Source: Phoma sp. XZ068 (taxonomy: Eukaryota; Ascomycota; Dothideomycetes; Pleosporales; Didymellaceae). Taken from it: DNA of 64,000 nt. A model generated the notes under the pieces. That model had not been told where the DNA came from. It saw nothing but the letters and a program-made list of their open reading frames with translations, and searched no databases. This document shows positions 1 to 9,580 of this stretch, piece by piece (positions within the stretch are counted from its first letter, which is position 1; each line of letters starts with the position of its first letter). The stretch covers positions 62,001-126,000 of the forward strand of contig RBKR01000011.1 of NCBI GenBank assembly GCA_004835665.1, written 5' to 3'. The translations under genes and the position numbers were made by a program.

Positions 1-394
1 CAAAAGGTCTGGTAACAACGCTTGATACTGAGACCCTACTTAGAGATTTAGATCATCAATCTTATTATATATTACAGAACAGTAACTGCGCAGGACCGGT
101 AGTGAGCATGGAGGTGTCATTAGCGACGAAAGTCTCCAACAGCATATCTGTTCAACAGCCGAGCTGAATCCTAAAAGCTCTGGAAGTATAGGACAGTTTC
201 ATGCTCAACAAAGGATGATAGTGCATACAATCTAAGGCTGCGGCTACGAATCTAACACAACTTGTTTTCTTACAACTTGTTTCCTTAGTAGAGCTGCAAT
301 GCTAAGGTTCTAGAAAGTTTGCACATGTCTTTAGGGCTAACTATTTCTTCTACTCTACGACTGTGTTCACATTCACGGCTATCTCTTGATCTCC
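1..394. other. window edge, no gene seen
   Basis: Nothing coding was recognised here. It lies just downstream of the minus-strand MAPEG gene and probably holds its 3' untranslated region. Confidence 0.5.
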
Positions 395-1124
395 TTAGGC
401 ACCAGCAGCCAACCTCCAGCAAACATTGATCAACGCACTCGTCGCACTAAAGTGTGCCAGCGTCCTGGGCAGAGCCATGTTGCCCAGATACGCCGGATAG
501 TGTACAAGCAGCTTCGCAATAACGTGGAAGCCAAGCAGATTCACAATTTGCGCATCATTGGGAGCGAGAATTTGCGCTAGGGCAGCAGCGAGCGCGAAAG
601 CTACGAGAACCCCGTTAGCTCCGCGGCCTATCAAAAAGTGTAACTTGAGAACCGCAAAACATACCAGGGAAGTTCTCCAAAAGCGCGTAGTGCGCGCTCC
701 TCAGCCTCAGTGGCAAGCCATCCAGGTTGTTGATATGTTTCCTGGGATGGTCGTTGTCGAGACCTTCCTCACGCGCCATGGCCTGACCCGCAGCAGAAGC
801 TGCACCTGATGCGCCGAAAGTCCAGAACAAGTATAGGGCCGAAAGCGCGGGAATCGCGCGCCCGGATGTAATTGATGAAACGCCTACACCGGGCAAAACT
901 TTGATCAGAGCGTGTGTAAGGGACTGGCAGATGGAATTGGGGCTTGTAAGATATGACGTTAAGGGGACCATAGCGAGGTACATAGGTGCTGCTGCTAGGA
1001 CAATTGCGCCAGAGGGGTTGATACTGTAATGCAATCAGCACTTTGCAACTCCGATCTGAGGATACACGTACATTCCATTCTCAATGGCCACTGGCTTCAC
1101 CTGTCTTTTCTTATCGTCTGCCAT
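395..1124 (-). CDS. MAPEG-family integral membrane protein, 3 exons
   Basis: Exons (minus strand) are 1072-1124, 665-1023 and 395-600, giving 205 aa. The introns are 48 nt (GTACGT donor, branch TGCTGATT) and 64 nt (GTATGT donor, branch GCTAAC). Start is ATG at 1124. Four hydrophobic stretches lie at roughly residues 20-42, 70-92, 137-160 and 185-203. A polar segment before the third (NNLDGLPLRLRSAHYALLE, about 116-135) has the spacing of the MAPEG signature, in which an Arg/His-Ala-x-x-Asn-like stretch follows the first loop. MAPEG proteins are small four-helix membrane proteins of glutathione and eicosanoid metabolism. The length is somewhat above the family norm of about 150 because of the N-terminal extension. 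The assignment rests on pattern recall and the exact substrate is unknown. Confidence 0.72.
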
Positions 1125-2244
1125 AATTGTTGATGATCAAGAGAGTTTGTCGGAGACCTTTCGAATCACAAGTGGGTTCAGATAAGGTTATATATACAAA
1201 TCTAGCCGAGAACAAGTCAGAGCTATCAATAATGACGTCCGCAGTGGGCGCTGTTCCTGAAGTAGGTAAGATATTTGAAATCGTGGCAGAGAATTGCGGG
1301 GTAGAATGATGCATCCGGGCGGCTACTCCCGCTTCCACATGTCCATCGTCCAACACTTCACGCTGCTACATCGGAAAATAGAAATACCATATCGCTTGGT
1401 TGACAGTGTGGCCAAGGGATTATACTGAAGACGATGTATAGCCGAGGTATGTCCGAGCTTATTGCGACTGGCTTATGACGCGACACCAAGGCTTCGTTTG
1501 TTTTATGACAACGCTGATGGCATAGAATGTCGGTCCATCGATCAGGACGCATTTGAGTTTCTTTTCGTGTAGTTCAGGCGTCGCATGTATTATGTATGGG
1601 ATCCCGTTCATTCCCTGGGTCGAAGTCGTGAAAAGCTTAGTTGGCTCATTTTCCTTACCTAGGTACATGCTGCATGTAGACGGTAAACTCTGCTAGTACC
1701 AGACACCAACAACCTTGCGACGAGGTAGATATTATTCCATTCTTGATATCAAAGGTGAAAGTATGGTATCATGGTATTTTAAGCACGTGAGTTGTTTGTC
1801 TTGAAGCAATGAGAGAATTGGGGGCGTTCTCGCCAAGCAGCAAGATCGGCCAATCAAGGGCCCACGTGGAACTTCACCACCTGTCTCAGTAGTCCGTAGC
1901 GACTCTCATCCACACCACCCGTTCATAAAATTAGCTGCGGTAGTAATTAGGGATAGACCGTTGACTCTCGTGTTCCTCCCCGTTTTTCCCGTCGGTCAGC
2001 TCGTAATGGAAACTAATCCCTGTGCCGCGTCGGATGGGCGTATTTCGTCGAATGATTGCAGCCCTGCAGCTCTGGATTTCTTAGTACCCTTCTCGATACG
2101 GCCTTTCAGCCGCATGGTGAGCTGGTGGAAGGCAATCAATAACAGCTAGGCAGCGGTTTCTACCCCGCTTCACCTCCCTCCAGCCTGATATACCCATCAT
2201 AGAAACCCAGGTTCCTGGACAGCGTTTAACGCGCGACACTCAAC
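1125..2244. other. intergenic between MAPEG and ankyrin genes
   Basis: This is a divergent spacer of 1.1 kb. Short open frames on both strands have no recognisable protein and mostly lack ATG starts. It must hold the promoters of both flanking genes. A pyrimidine-rich stretch precedes the ankyrin start. Confidence 0.5.
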
Positions 2245-4809
2245 ATGCAGCAACAGTTTTTGGCGCAAGATCCGGAGGGTCGTTTTGCAGACGGTTTAGG
2301 CGAATACACTACCCTGTATGGAGGGCTGCAATGGGACTACACCAGACCCGCAAAACTGGCCACAACGAATATTCAAGAGTTGGACACCTTTCCGCCATCA
2401 CCTCCTCCCAAGGATCATCGACCAACGGCTTCTAAATTCGCCAACGCATCTTATGATCTAGCTGCACATGTACCAACATACAGAAAACATGCTGAAGGTC
2501 TTCAGCTGGCGAACGGGGCTCCACCTCGAGCTTCATCACTTGCGTATTCAACAGACTTGATCCCCGATGAACGCTTTCCGAGACCACCCATAGGCCCTCC
2601 AATTCCGTCGAACAGAAGTATACCAGCGCCTCTTTCTTCAGGGTCTCACGTGCTTCCGGGTGGCCAGTACTATTCATCGCAAGCACTGACGCTCGTACCA
2701 CAATTGCCATTATATTCGGATGTTCCACAGCCTTTGAAGTTTGGACGAGCAACGGCAATGCCTATGACGCCGCCAATGTCGAACGCAGGCAGCAGCGAAG
2801 GAGGAATTCGTGACTCGATGCAGTCGCTTAACATAGGTGCGCAACAGCCTGCGCCTCTTCGATTGCCCATGAGTACGCCCAACCTCCCCCCGGCGACACT
2901 ATCCCGCATGGGCACCGTGAGCAGCACAAAGAGCAGTAGTGTTGGTTCGATACAAATGCACTCGCCTTCTGTTAGCTCTCCAGTCAGCCCTTTTTCGAAA
3001 CCCAGGTTTTCAGTAGCAGCATTCACTACCGGCGCGTACGAGAATGAGGCACCCGACATGACCTCGGAAAAAGCCAAGGCCGAAATTGTGCGTCGCCTTG
3101 AAAAGAAAAACATCACCACAAGCAGGAAAACCTCAGCAGGTTCGACGACCAAAATAGGCTTTTCCCTCAAAAGGTCGAACACAGCAGGTGTTAACGCCGG
3201 AGGGCCTTCTCTAGAGGCCTTGAATCAAGTCCTTGAAGAAGTTGCTGAGGAGGGCTGCCTATCCTTGGTAAAAGCTGTGGTGTCGATGGGTGCAGATCCT
3301 GCAGGCAGAACAAAGAAGACTAAGCATGCAGCCTTGGCTAAGGCGACAGCGACAGGACACGCAAGAGTAGTTGACTATCTACTTCGCAATGGTGCGAAGT
3401 ATGGTGATGCCCGCTTGAAGGTCAGGTTTACACCTACTGACTACTCGCTTCTATCGGCTGCATACAAAGGGCATGCAGAGCTTGTCAGTTGCCTCATCGC
3501 ATCTCATGGCGCCAATCCTATGACCGAGCAATGGCCACGTGAGATTGAAGGGGCGCAACATTACTGGGCGGAAACTCAAGTACGCCTACCAAAGTCGAGT
3601 GTCCTAGATGGGATTTCTCGATGGGATAACATTGAGGACGGCATAAGCGTCATGAAATTTGTTATGGGCAGCTCGAGCTTCGATCCTACCTCGCTTGTAT
3701 CAGGCCTGTTTGACAGCAAAAGTGAACTACAGTCCGCAAACTACCAGTACCGACCGTGGCAAACCACATACGAAATTTCCGCCCTTTCATGCTTCGCCAG
3801 CGCTGGCTGGGCTGATACAGTCGAGGAGATGCTTGCATTGAAAGGTGCGCCGAATGACTACGAGAGGGAGGACGACGTATTACAGCATCAGGAAAAGAAA
3901 ACCCGTTTTGTGTCTCCTGTGAACGCTCTAACAAAGGAGACGTGGCAAAAGAGACCAGAAGATGCACTTCGTATTCTTCATCTGCTTATCGATAGAGGCT
4001 TCAACTTCAGCGTCGCACAACGCACGCCGACCGACATAGGTTTAAGAACACCCCTTGGCAGAGCAATCTCGGCGGACGCCGCACAAGCCGTTGAACTTCT
4101 TCTTCAACACAAACCCACATTGGTCAGGGAAGAAATATTCTTCAGACGCAACAAGAGAGAGACTAGAGCGCTACCATTTGTTGTTGCTCTAGCATTAGAC
4201 AAATTAGAGGTCGCGAGAGTGCTGCTTCGATCCGGCGCACATCCTCGAGACCCTGCCATTGAGGACATGAACATTCTACAATTCGCTGCTAGCGACAGCG
4301 GGGAAGCAGCTACAGTCATGTTGCTCGAAATGCTCCCTATGGCACCAGAGTTTATCTATGAGACACTAGACATTGCCATCAAACGCAACAACAAAAACAA
4401 CGTGCGCGTCCTGCTCGACTTTATCTCCACGGCAGCCAGCCGTGGCGAAATCGCTGCCTTGCCACCAGCATACGATTCGATCTTGCTCTGCACAGACACC
4501 GATAAGGACGTTGAAACCAAGTTCAGATATGCCGAGCTTATTGACATGGTGTATCAGTGGGATGCAGGCCGTGTTCTGCACCGACCGCAGCTGCCATCAA
4601 TCCTCAACGCTATCCGAAAGGACAACTATGCTGGAGTGGAGAAGCTGATGCAACTCGGCATCGTTAGGGGGAAATCGCTTGTGTTAAACAGCAAAGCACG
4701 ACCCATAGGCGAATCTGGGGAATGGACAGTGTTGGAGTGCTGCGAGACAACGAAGAGGAGCTCAGATTGGCTTGCCCTATTGAGATATCATGGTGCGCCA
4801 CTGTACTGA
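2245..4809 (+). CDS. ankyrin-repeat protein, 854 aa, single exon
   Basis: This is an uninterrupted 854-aa frame from ATG 2245 (context CAACATG). Residues 1-300 are low-complexity, rich in Pro/Ser and probably disordered (runs such as PPSPPPKD and SSVSSPVSP). From about residue 317 the protein becomes helical with ankyrin-type repeats: EEGCLSLVKAVVSMGADP, GHARVVDYLLRNGAK and GHAELVSCLIASHGANP. A second block follows near 600-680, including AAQAVELLLQH and LEVARVLLRSGAHP. Ankyrin repeats bind protein partners; the partner here is unknown. No catalytic domain, signal peptide or membrane segment is visible. Such Ser-rich/ankyrin proteins are common in Pezizomycotina and usually uncharacterised. 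No intron is needed. Confidence 0.88.
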   Translation: MQQQFLAQDPEGRFADGLGEYTTLYGGLQWDYTRPAKLATTNIQELDTFPPSPPPKDHRPTASKFANASYDLAAHVPTYRKHAEGLQLANGAPPRASSLAYSTDLIPDERFPRPPIGPPIPSNRSIPAPLSSGSHVLPGGQYYSSQALTLVPQLPLYSDVPQPLKFGRATAMPMTPPMSNAGSSEGGIRDSMQSLNIGAQQPAPLRLPMSTPNLPPATLSRMGTVSSTKSSSVGSIQMHSPSVSSPVSPFSKPRFSVAAFTTGAYENEAPDMTSEKAKAEIVRRLEKKNITTSRKTSAGSTTKIGFSLKRSNTAGVNAGGPSLEALNQVLEEVAEEGCLSLVKAVVSMGADPAGRTKKTKHAALAKATATGHARVVDYLLRNGAKYGDARLKVRFTPTDYSLLSAAYKGHAELVSCLIASHGANPMTEQWPREIEGAQHYWAETQVRLPKSSVLDGISRWDNIEDGISVMKFVMGSSSFDPTSLVSGLFDSKSELQSANYQYRPWQTTYEISALSCFASAGWADTVEEMLALKGAPNDYEREDDVLQHQEKKTRFVSPVNALTKETWQKRPEDALRILHLLIDRGFNFSVAQRTPTDIGLRTPLGRAISADAAQAVELLLQHKPTLVREEIFFRRNKRETRALPFVVALALDKLEVARVLLRSGAHPRDPAIEDMNILQFAASDSGEAATVMLLEMLPMAPEFIYETLDIAIKRNNKNNVRVLLDFISTAASRGEIAALPPAYDSILLCTDTDKDVETKFRYAELIDMVYQWDAGRVLHRPQLPSILNAIRKDNYAGVEKLMQLGIVRGKSLVLNSKARPIGESGEWTVLECCETTKRSSDWLALLRYHGAPLY

Positions 4810-5590
4810 TGATTGTCTTATGTTACAAACATATTTCTTTTGATATACCACCATGGAAGGTTGTGACGGCATTTGATCGTAGGGCAGCATACGTGAAAAT
4901 CTCAGATACACTAATGTTGGCAAACATACAACGTGCATTATAAGTTTCCTATGCTTTCTGGGGTTCAATATAAATTCTCTTATCAAAGGTGTAATATGTT
5001 CGCGTGACATTAAGGATCCTCATACTGTTTCTGTTCCCTCGGCGGTTGGTGCCCCCCGAACGACCGCACCTATTTACGATACCGGTAAGATTGACGCAAC
5101 TGTGTGGGGAGATTATTAATATAATCCTGTCTTGTGGAACTTGGTACATTCAGGAATGTCTGACAATCTCAGAATTCTAATGTTTGGGGGCCCGGTTGCG
5201 CGTTAGATGCTTTGTTCAGAAGGCCGCGCGGGTGTGTCATTTGGAAACCCTAAAGTCTGACCGCCACCATCGGCCCAGCGGCAGCCAGTAGCAGCCAGTG
5301 GCTTTCGACATGACTTGAACTTCAAGGTCGCAGTTTACCCGTGGTACTGCTACGTTTGGAAAAGTATGCATGACCGGACCTATGTCAGCGGTCGAACGGT
5401 TGCTCCGGTGTAGATGTGCAAGATCTATGAAGCCGCCCGGGCTCTCTCTTGGTTGCTCCCCATCAACCCCTTCAAAAAAAAGCCTTTCAAGAGAGCTAAT
5501 ACCTAACCCTACTATTGAAGAGCTTGAATCCATCACCGAGTCTAGAAATATTTAAACGCCCGATCTACTTTCAAGACAAAATTGAACACC
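4810..5590. other. intergenic, no gene seen
   Basis: A 0.8-kb spacer between the ankyrin gene and the NmrA-like pseudogene. The open frames are short and unrecognisable. Confidence 0.5.
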
Positions 5591-6419
5591 ATGGTCGTCG
5601 TTGCTGTCCGAGGAGGAAGTGGTAACGTTGGCAGAACCATCGTTGATGCCCTCAAAGAAGATGAAACCCATAATGTAATTGTTCTAGGATGCAAAGTAAG
5701 TATCCAAGAAATACCTGTCCTTCTCACGATATATTGCTGATAGTTCCAAGGTTCCGAGGGCAGAGCTCTCGGCCCCAACGCTTGCAATTGACTACAACAA
5801 TATCGATTAGAATGCCCATACTCTCAAAGATCACAAGGCTCACACCATAATCTCCGCCATCGTCATGTTCGATCCTACTGTGGCGCAGTCAGAGCGCAGT
5901 TTGATCACCACGGTAGCCAGGTCTGCCATTGTCAAGCGCTTTGTGTAGAGCAACTGGGGAGACAAAACGCCAGAAGTCAAGGAATTGATTCCACAAGTAA
6001 CACCCTAGTAGTTCATTTCTTGACTTTACTTTGACAGATCTCTCCGCATTGCACTCAACATCTTGCGCGAACAAAGCATCAAGACTCCCCGCGAGACCGA
6101 TCTTGAATAGACTCAATTTCATAATGGATTGTTCATCGACTATTACAGTATGCCACATATCAAGTCCTATCTCAGCCCTTTAGTAGTGTTTGTGGACATT
6201 ACTCACAGGAAGGGTAGGGAAATCACTGAAATACCCTCCCACGTTTTCTTGTACCAGTATTTACCCAAGCCATTGCTTACAGAGCTTCTTTCCAAGTTTG
6301 GAGTGTGGGCTGTCACTGGTCTCATGTATGATCGAAGCAAAGGCTTCCTCAATGAGTCGTTTGCAGAGATGAAAACGACGAGTGTAAAGGAGATTGTGGG
6401 CGCTTGGAAAGGCTATTGA
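5591..6419 (+). pseudogene. NmrA-like / isoflavone-reductase-like NAD(P)-binding protein, broken
   Basis: The frame opens at ATG 5591 with a Rossmann nucleotide-binding motif (RGGSGNVGRTIVDAL), followed by a normal-looking intron (GTAAGT at 5696, AG near 5748). Homology to the NmrA-like family then continues (APTLAIDYNNID, then SAIVKRFV and SNWG, where the family has a KRFxPSxWG stretch). It is cut by three in-frame TAG codons at 5808-5810, 5946-5948 and 6108-6110. The C-terminal part resumes with FIDYYSMPHIKSYLSPLVV and ends with KTTSVKEIVGAWKGY at 6418, but the central region of the family appears to be missing after residue SPLVVFVDI, so an internal deletion is also likely. Intact members are about 300 aa reductases or redox sensors. 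Readthrough is unlikely with three stops. Confidence 0.8.
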
Positions 6420-6554
6420 GTAATCAATTGGAAGTTTACAACAGAATATTGGTACTTGGTGAAGATACTAGCATGGCTTAGACTTGTTTTAGACTTTGTC
6501 AATGGTGTAAGACAGCTACGTGAAGAAGGTCCTTGATTTCACTCGGTACAATAT

Positions 6555-8361
6555 TCAAGTGAGCAGCATTGGGGATCCGAAAATGCCAAAACAAGATGCA
6601 AGCTCCCAATGACCATCTTCAAATATCGATCGTTGCTGCCATACCTCCTCCATAATTTGCTTGGCGTCGGCAAGGGCCCCAGCTGTGTGGTTTTCGCCCC
6701 CAGCCCTGAGCACAGAGGTGACTCCAGGGCTAGGCAGCCAGCAACACAAATTGACCAAGCAACAGTTCGCAACTGGTTGCATGCAACATTTTTGGGTAAA
6801 TCAAGAATGTGAGCAACACTGGCTTGAACGGAGGGATGATTCTGATGTCCGTGCAGAACTGCAAAGAGATACAACTGTGCTGCGAGGCCCCATATCAGAG
6901 CCATCACCGAAGAAATTGAAGGACTGGAGCCCAAGTCGATTTGAGTCTTGTTGAGTGCATCATGATGGTTTGGATACGACTTTGCGCTGGCAGTGAGACT
7001 ACTCTTGAGTATGAAGATATTGTCGTTGAGCTCGTTGTCTACCCTATGACAGTGGTGGCGAACCTCAATAGATCCGTTCAAAGTACTACAGTACTCGATT
7101 CGCGCCCGCTTCCAAGATTTGATGGTAGATATCTCAGCAATCGACCTAGCGGCCCAATTACGACAGCCAACGATGTTTGAGAGCCCAATCTCTGCATCGC
7201 CTACACCGGGCATCCTATCATCGACTTGTGCAAGCACATCATCATGATAGCGTACTAGTCGCGGCGTTTCTCCGATGGCTGCGCTCGACATGATATCTAT
7301 GAAGATCAATAAGCCAGCACATAATTGGAATCCGGCCTGGATGGGAGACCAAACGTGGTAGGTGGGTCCGGGATCCGTCCTCACAGGGTTCCCTATCCCC
7401 AGAAGCACTGAAACAAACTTTGACTGGGGTTGATCTTGGTCGAACGAACGAGCCTCACGGTGAGCCATGATATCTTCGAACAGGATGATTGCAGCGGGGT
7501 GATGTGTTTCCAGCGAGTGGACTTTCCCATTACCAACTCGAAAATCATGACTTGGGTGATACCGTTCATCAGCTCCACCGTCTCCAACATGGCAACAGGG
7601 ATGCCTCCTAGACTAAGGTTCAATGCCTTTACATCAGCCCGTAGGCTATCGAAACAATTCCCGGTTTTCTTCTCCACCTCCCCCCACCGCAAATTGCTTG
7701 CACACTGCATGCTCTGCGCCCTCTTCAGCATCACTAAGCGCCATAGTCAAAAAGTAGCAGGACACGCCGAGCGCAGCACGATATGCAATTTTGCTCTTTT
7801 TTAACAAGAGCAGCAACCAACTGCGTCCTGTGTCAAAGATATTTGGTTGGTAGAACGCAAACATAGCCAGAAAGACAAAATCGATATAATCCATGAAAAA
7901 GTTCCATTCGTTCGCCGAGGCTTGCTCTCGTGTGTCCGAGCACTCGTACTATCGATGACTCCATGGCAACGAAGCGATAAGTGTCGGTTCCTGGTTGATT
8001 TTTCACTCTTTAGCGATGTCGAAGATTAGTTTCCGGCCTTGGCCATGGCTTCTTGCTGGGTGGTTGCGGGGTTATTCGTGAGAACCTCTATATCAGCAAG
8101 TACCTTGAACTGGTGACTAGTGATCGTGGTCGTGGCTTCAGCGGGGATTTGTGCTGTCTCTTTCTTTTGTGCTATGTTCCGCTTGATTTCTGCCTTGAGT
8201 GACAATGCTCCCTGTCTCTGTCTTTCTCCACAATCCATCCAGGAAGGTTTTGCTCCGTACTTGCAACCTATCTTAAGGCTGTTGCAGTCACCACATATTG
8301 GCTGAGTCTCATCACACTTCTTGCGGCGGATTTTGCAAATCCAGCAGCCACCATTATTCAC
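6555..8361 (-). pseudogene. Zn2Cys6 fungal transcription factor, frameshifted
   Basis: On the minus strand a Zn2Cys6 binuclear cluster is plain at 8350-8230 (CWICKIRRKKC, then CGDC and CKYGAKPSWMD), preceded by GTG rather than ATG. Family-typical sequence follows in other frames: FVFLAMFAFYQPN (about 7870), GGIPVAMLETVELMNGITQ (about 7600), GIGNPVRTDPGPTYHVWSP (about 7390), MPGVGDAEIGLSNIVGC and LRTVAWSICVAGCLAL. The tail (ADAKQIMEEVWQQRS, about 6640) is in yet another frame. A one-base loss near 7502 is visible: restoring one base joins WKH to AAIILFEDIMAHREARS. Further shifts lie near 8030, 7690 and 6730. The layout matches the Fungal_trans_2 class of regulators. Some breaks could be introns, but the one at 7502 cannot. 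No intact start was found. Confidence 0.82.
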
Positions 8362-8715
8362 CTACCTGCTTGGGGCCACTAATGCTACGTAGGCTTTTAC
8401 GACATCTCGAAACTCTTCAAGCTACGCGGACGGCTGGGCCGGAAGTCAAGATAACACTTGCTGAATCAGCCAGAAGCAGACCCTCCGAAGACCTGCGGCA
8501 AACGCAAGAATGGGGGACAGAACTGCGTTGGTGGAAGTGGAATGCGTATGAAGTACAGGGAGTAAAGTTGGTAAGCAGCCACGGTAAGCATTTGACTAAA
8601 TTGGAAGCAATGACGTCATCACGTTCGTCCTTTGTCTGCAAGCTTCAATAATACTCACTTGTGTCTGCTTCCTTCCTTATCCCAAGGACCAATCAGTCTT
8701 AGGTCAGTTGTTTAA

Positions 8716-9580
8716 TCAAGCAGCTCTGCTATTGGCATTGCCTTTCACGTCAGGATAGCTCCTCTTCACCACGTAGTGACTTGCTTGCCACTTCTAACTC
8801 ACATCAGCGTGCGTCTTCAATGTACCTAGGTAACATGTCATGTAAACTCACCACAGCTTTCTGCCCCTCAAAATACTCCAACCACTCGGGCAGATCGTTC
8901 AAAGCAAAGAGCTCACCCCATGGCCACTCCTCGCAGTCCATCTCCACCAAGGACATGTAAGTATGCAGGTCTTCGTCCTTCAAGGTGTTGAAGGATTCTC
9001 CGTTCAGTACTGTAGCATTCCTGATCTTGAACCATCGCAATTGCAAGATCTCTGGTGCCTTCGCAAACATGGGCGCGATTTTAGACGAGTACATATTGAC
9101 GGCCTCCTCCTCGAACCCAGGGCGAGGCTGCCATTCCCAAAACAAAATTGAGGCAACGTCACCACCATCTGACAGCTTGTCAGCATAATAATCGTGCATT
9201 CAATAGACAGCTGAAATGGACGATGAAGACATACCACCGTCCCACTCTTCGTCGCTCTTCCAACTCTTGACTTCTTCATATGTTCTGACATCGAATCTCG
9301 AACCCTGCAATGGCCCGGCCATTGATGGATGGTTGCTTTCGTCATATATTGCCTCTATCATTGTATCCACGTCCCTGACCTCGTACATTGCCATACTCTG
9401 CCACACCGCGTCTCTAGTTGCCACACCTTCCAGGTCTTTGTCCAGGGGCGTTTCGACAACTTCACTGAGTAACACCCTTTCCGAGTGGCGCGACAACATC
9501 TCTGGGATGTACTCATCTTCGTACCATTGCTCAGAAGAATTTGGTAAATCAGCGGTCCATACGCAGAGAACACCTGACAT
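8716..9580 (-). CDS. dimeric alpha/beta-barrel-like protein of unknown function, 3 exons
   Basis: Exons (minus strand) are 9235-9580, 8852-9168 and 8716-8793, giving 246 aa. The start is ATG 9580; the frame upstream of it carries only a TTG. Introns are 66 nt (GTATGT, branch GCTGAC, acceptor TGTCAG) and 58 nt (GTGAGT, branch GCTGAT). The phases join cleanly. The protein shows two similar halves: VLCVWTADLP with SSEQWYEDEYIPEML in the first, and SILFWEWQPRPGFEEEAVN with LQLRWFKIRNATVL in the second. This is the layout of EthD/ferredoxin-like alpha/beta-barrel proteins, which often act in polyketide tailoring or aromatic breakdown. That fold assignment is inference. The last exon gives KWQASHYVVKRSYPDVKG. 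The gene lies beside two pseudogenes and is the only intact member of that group. Confidence 0.65.
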
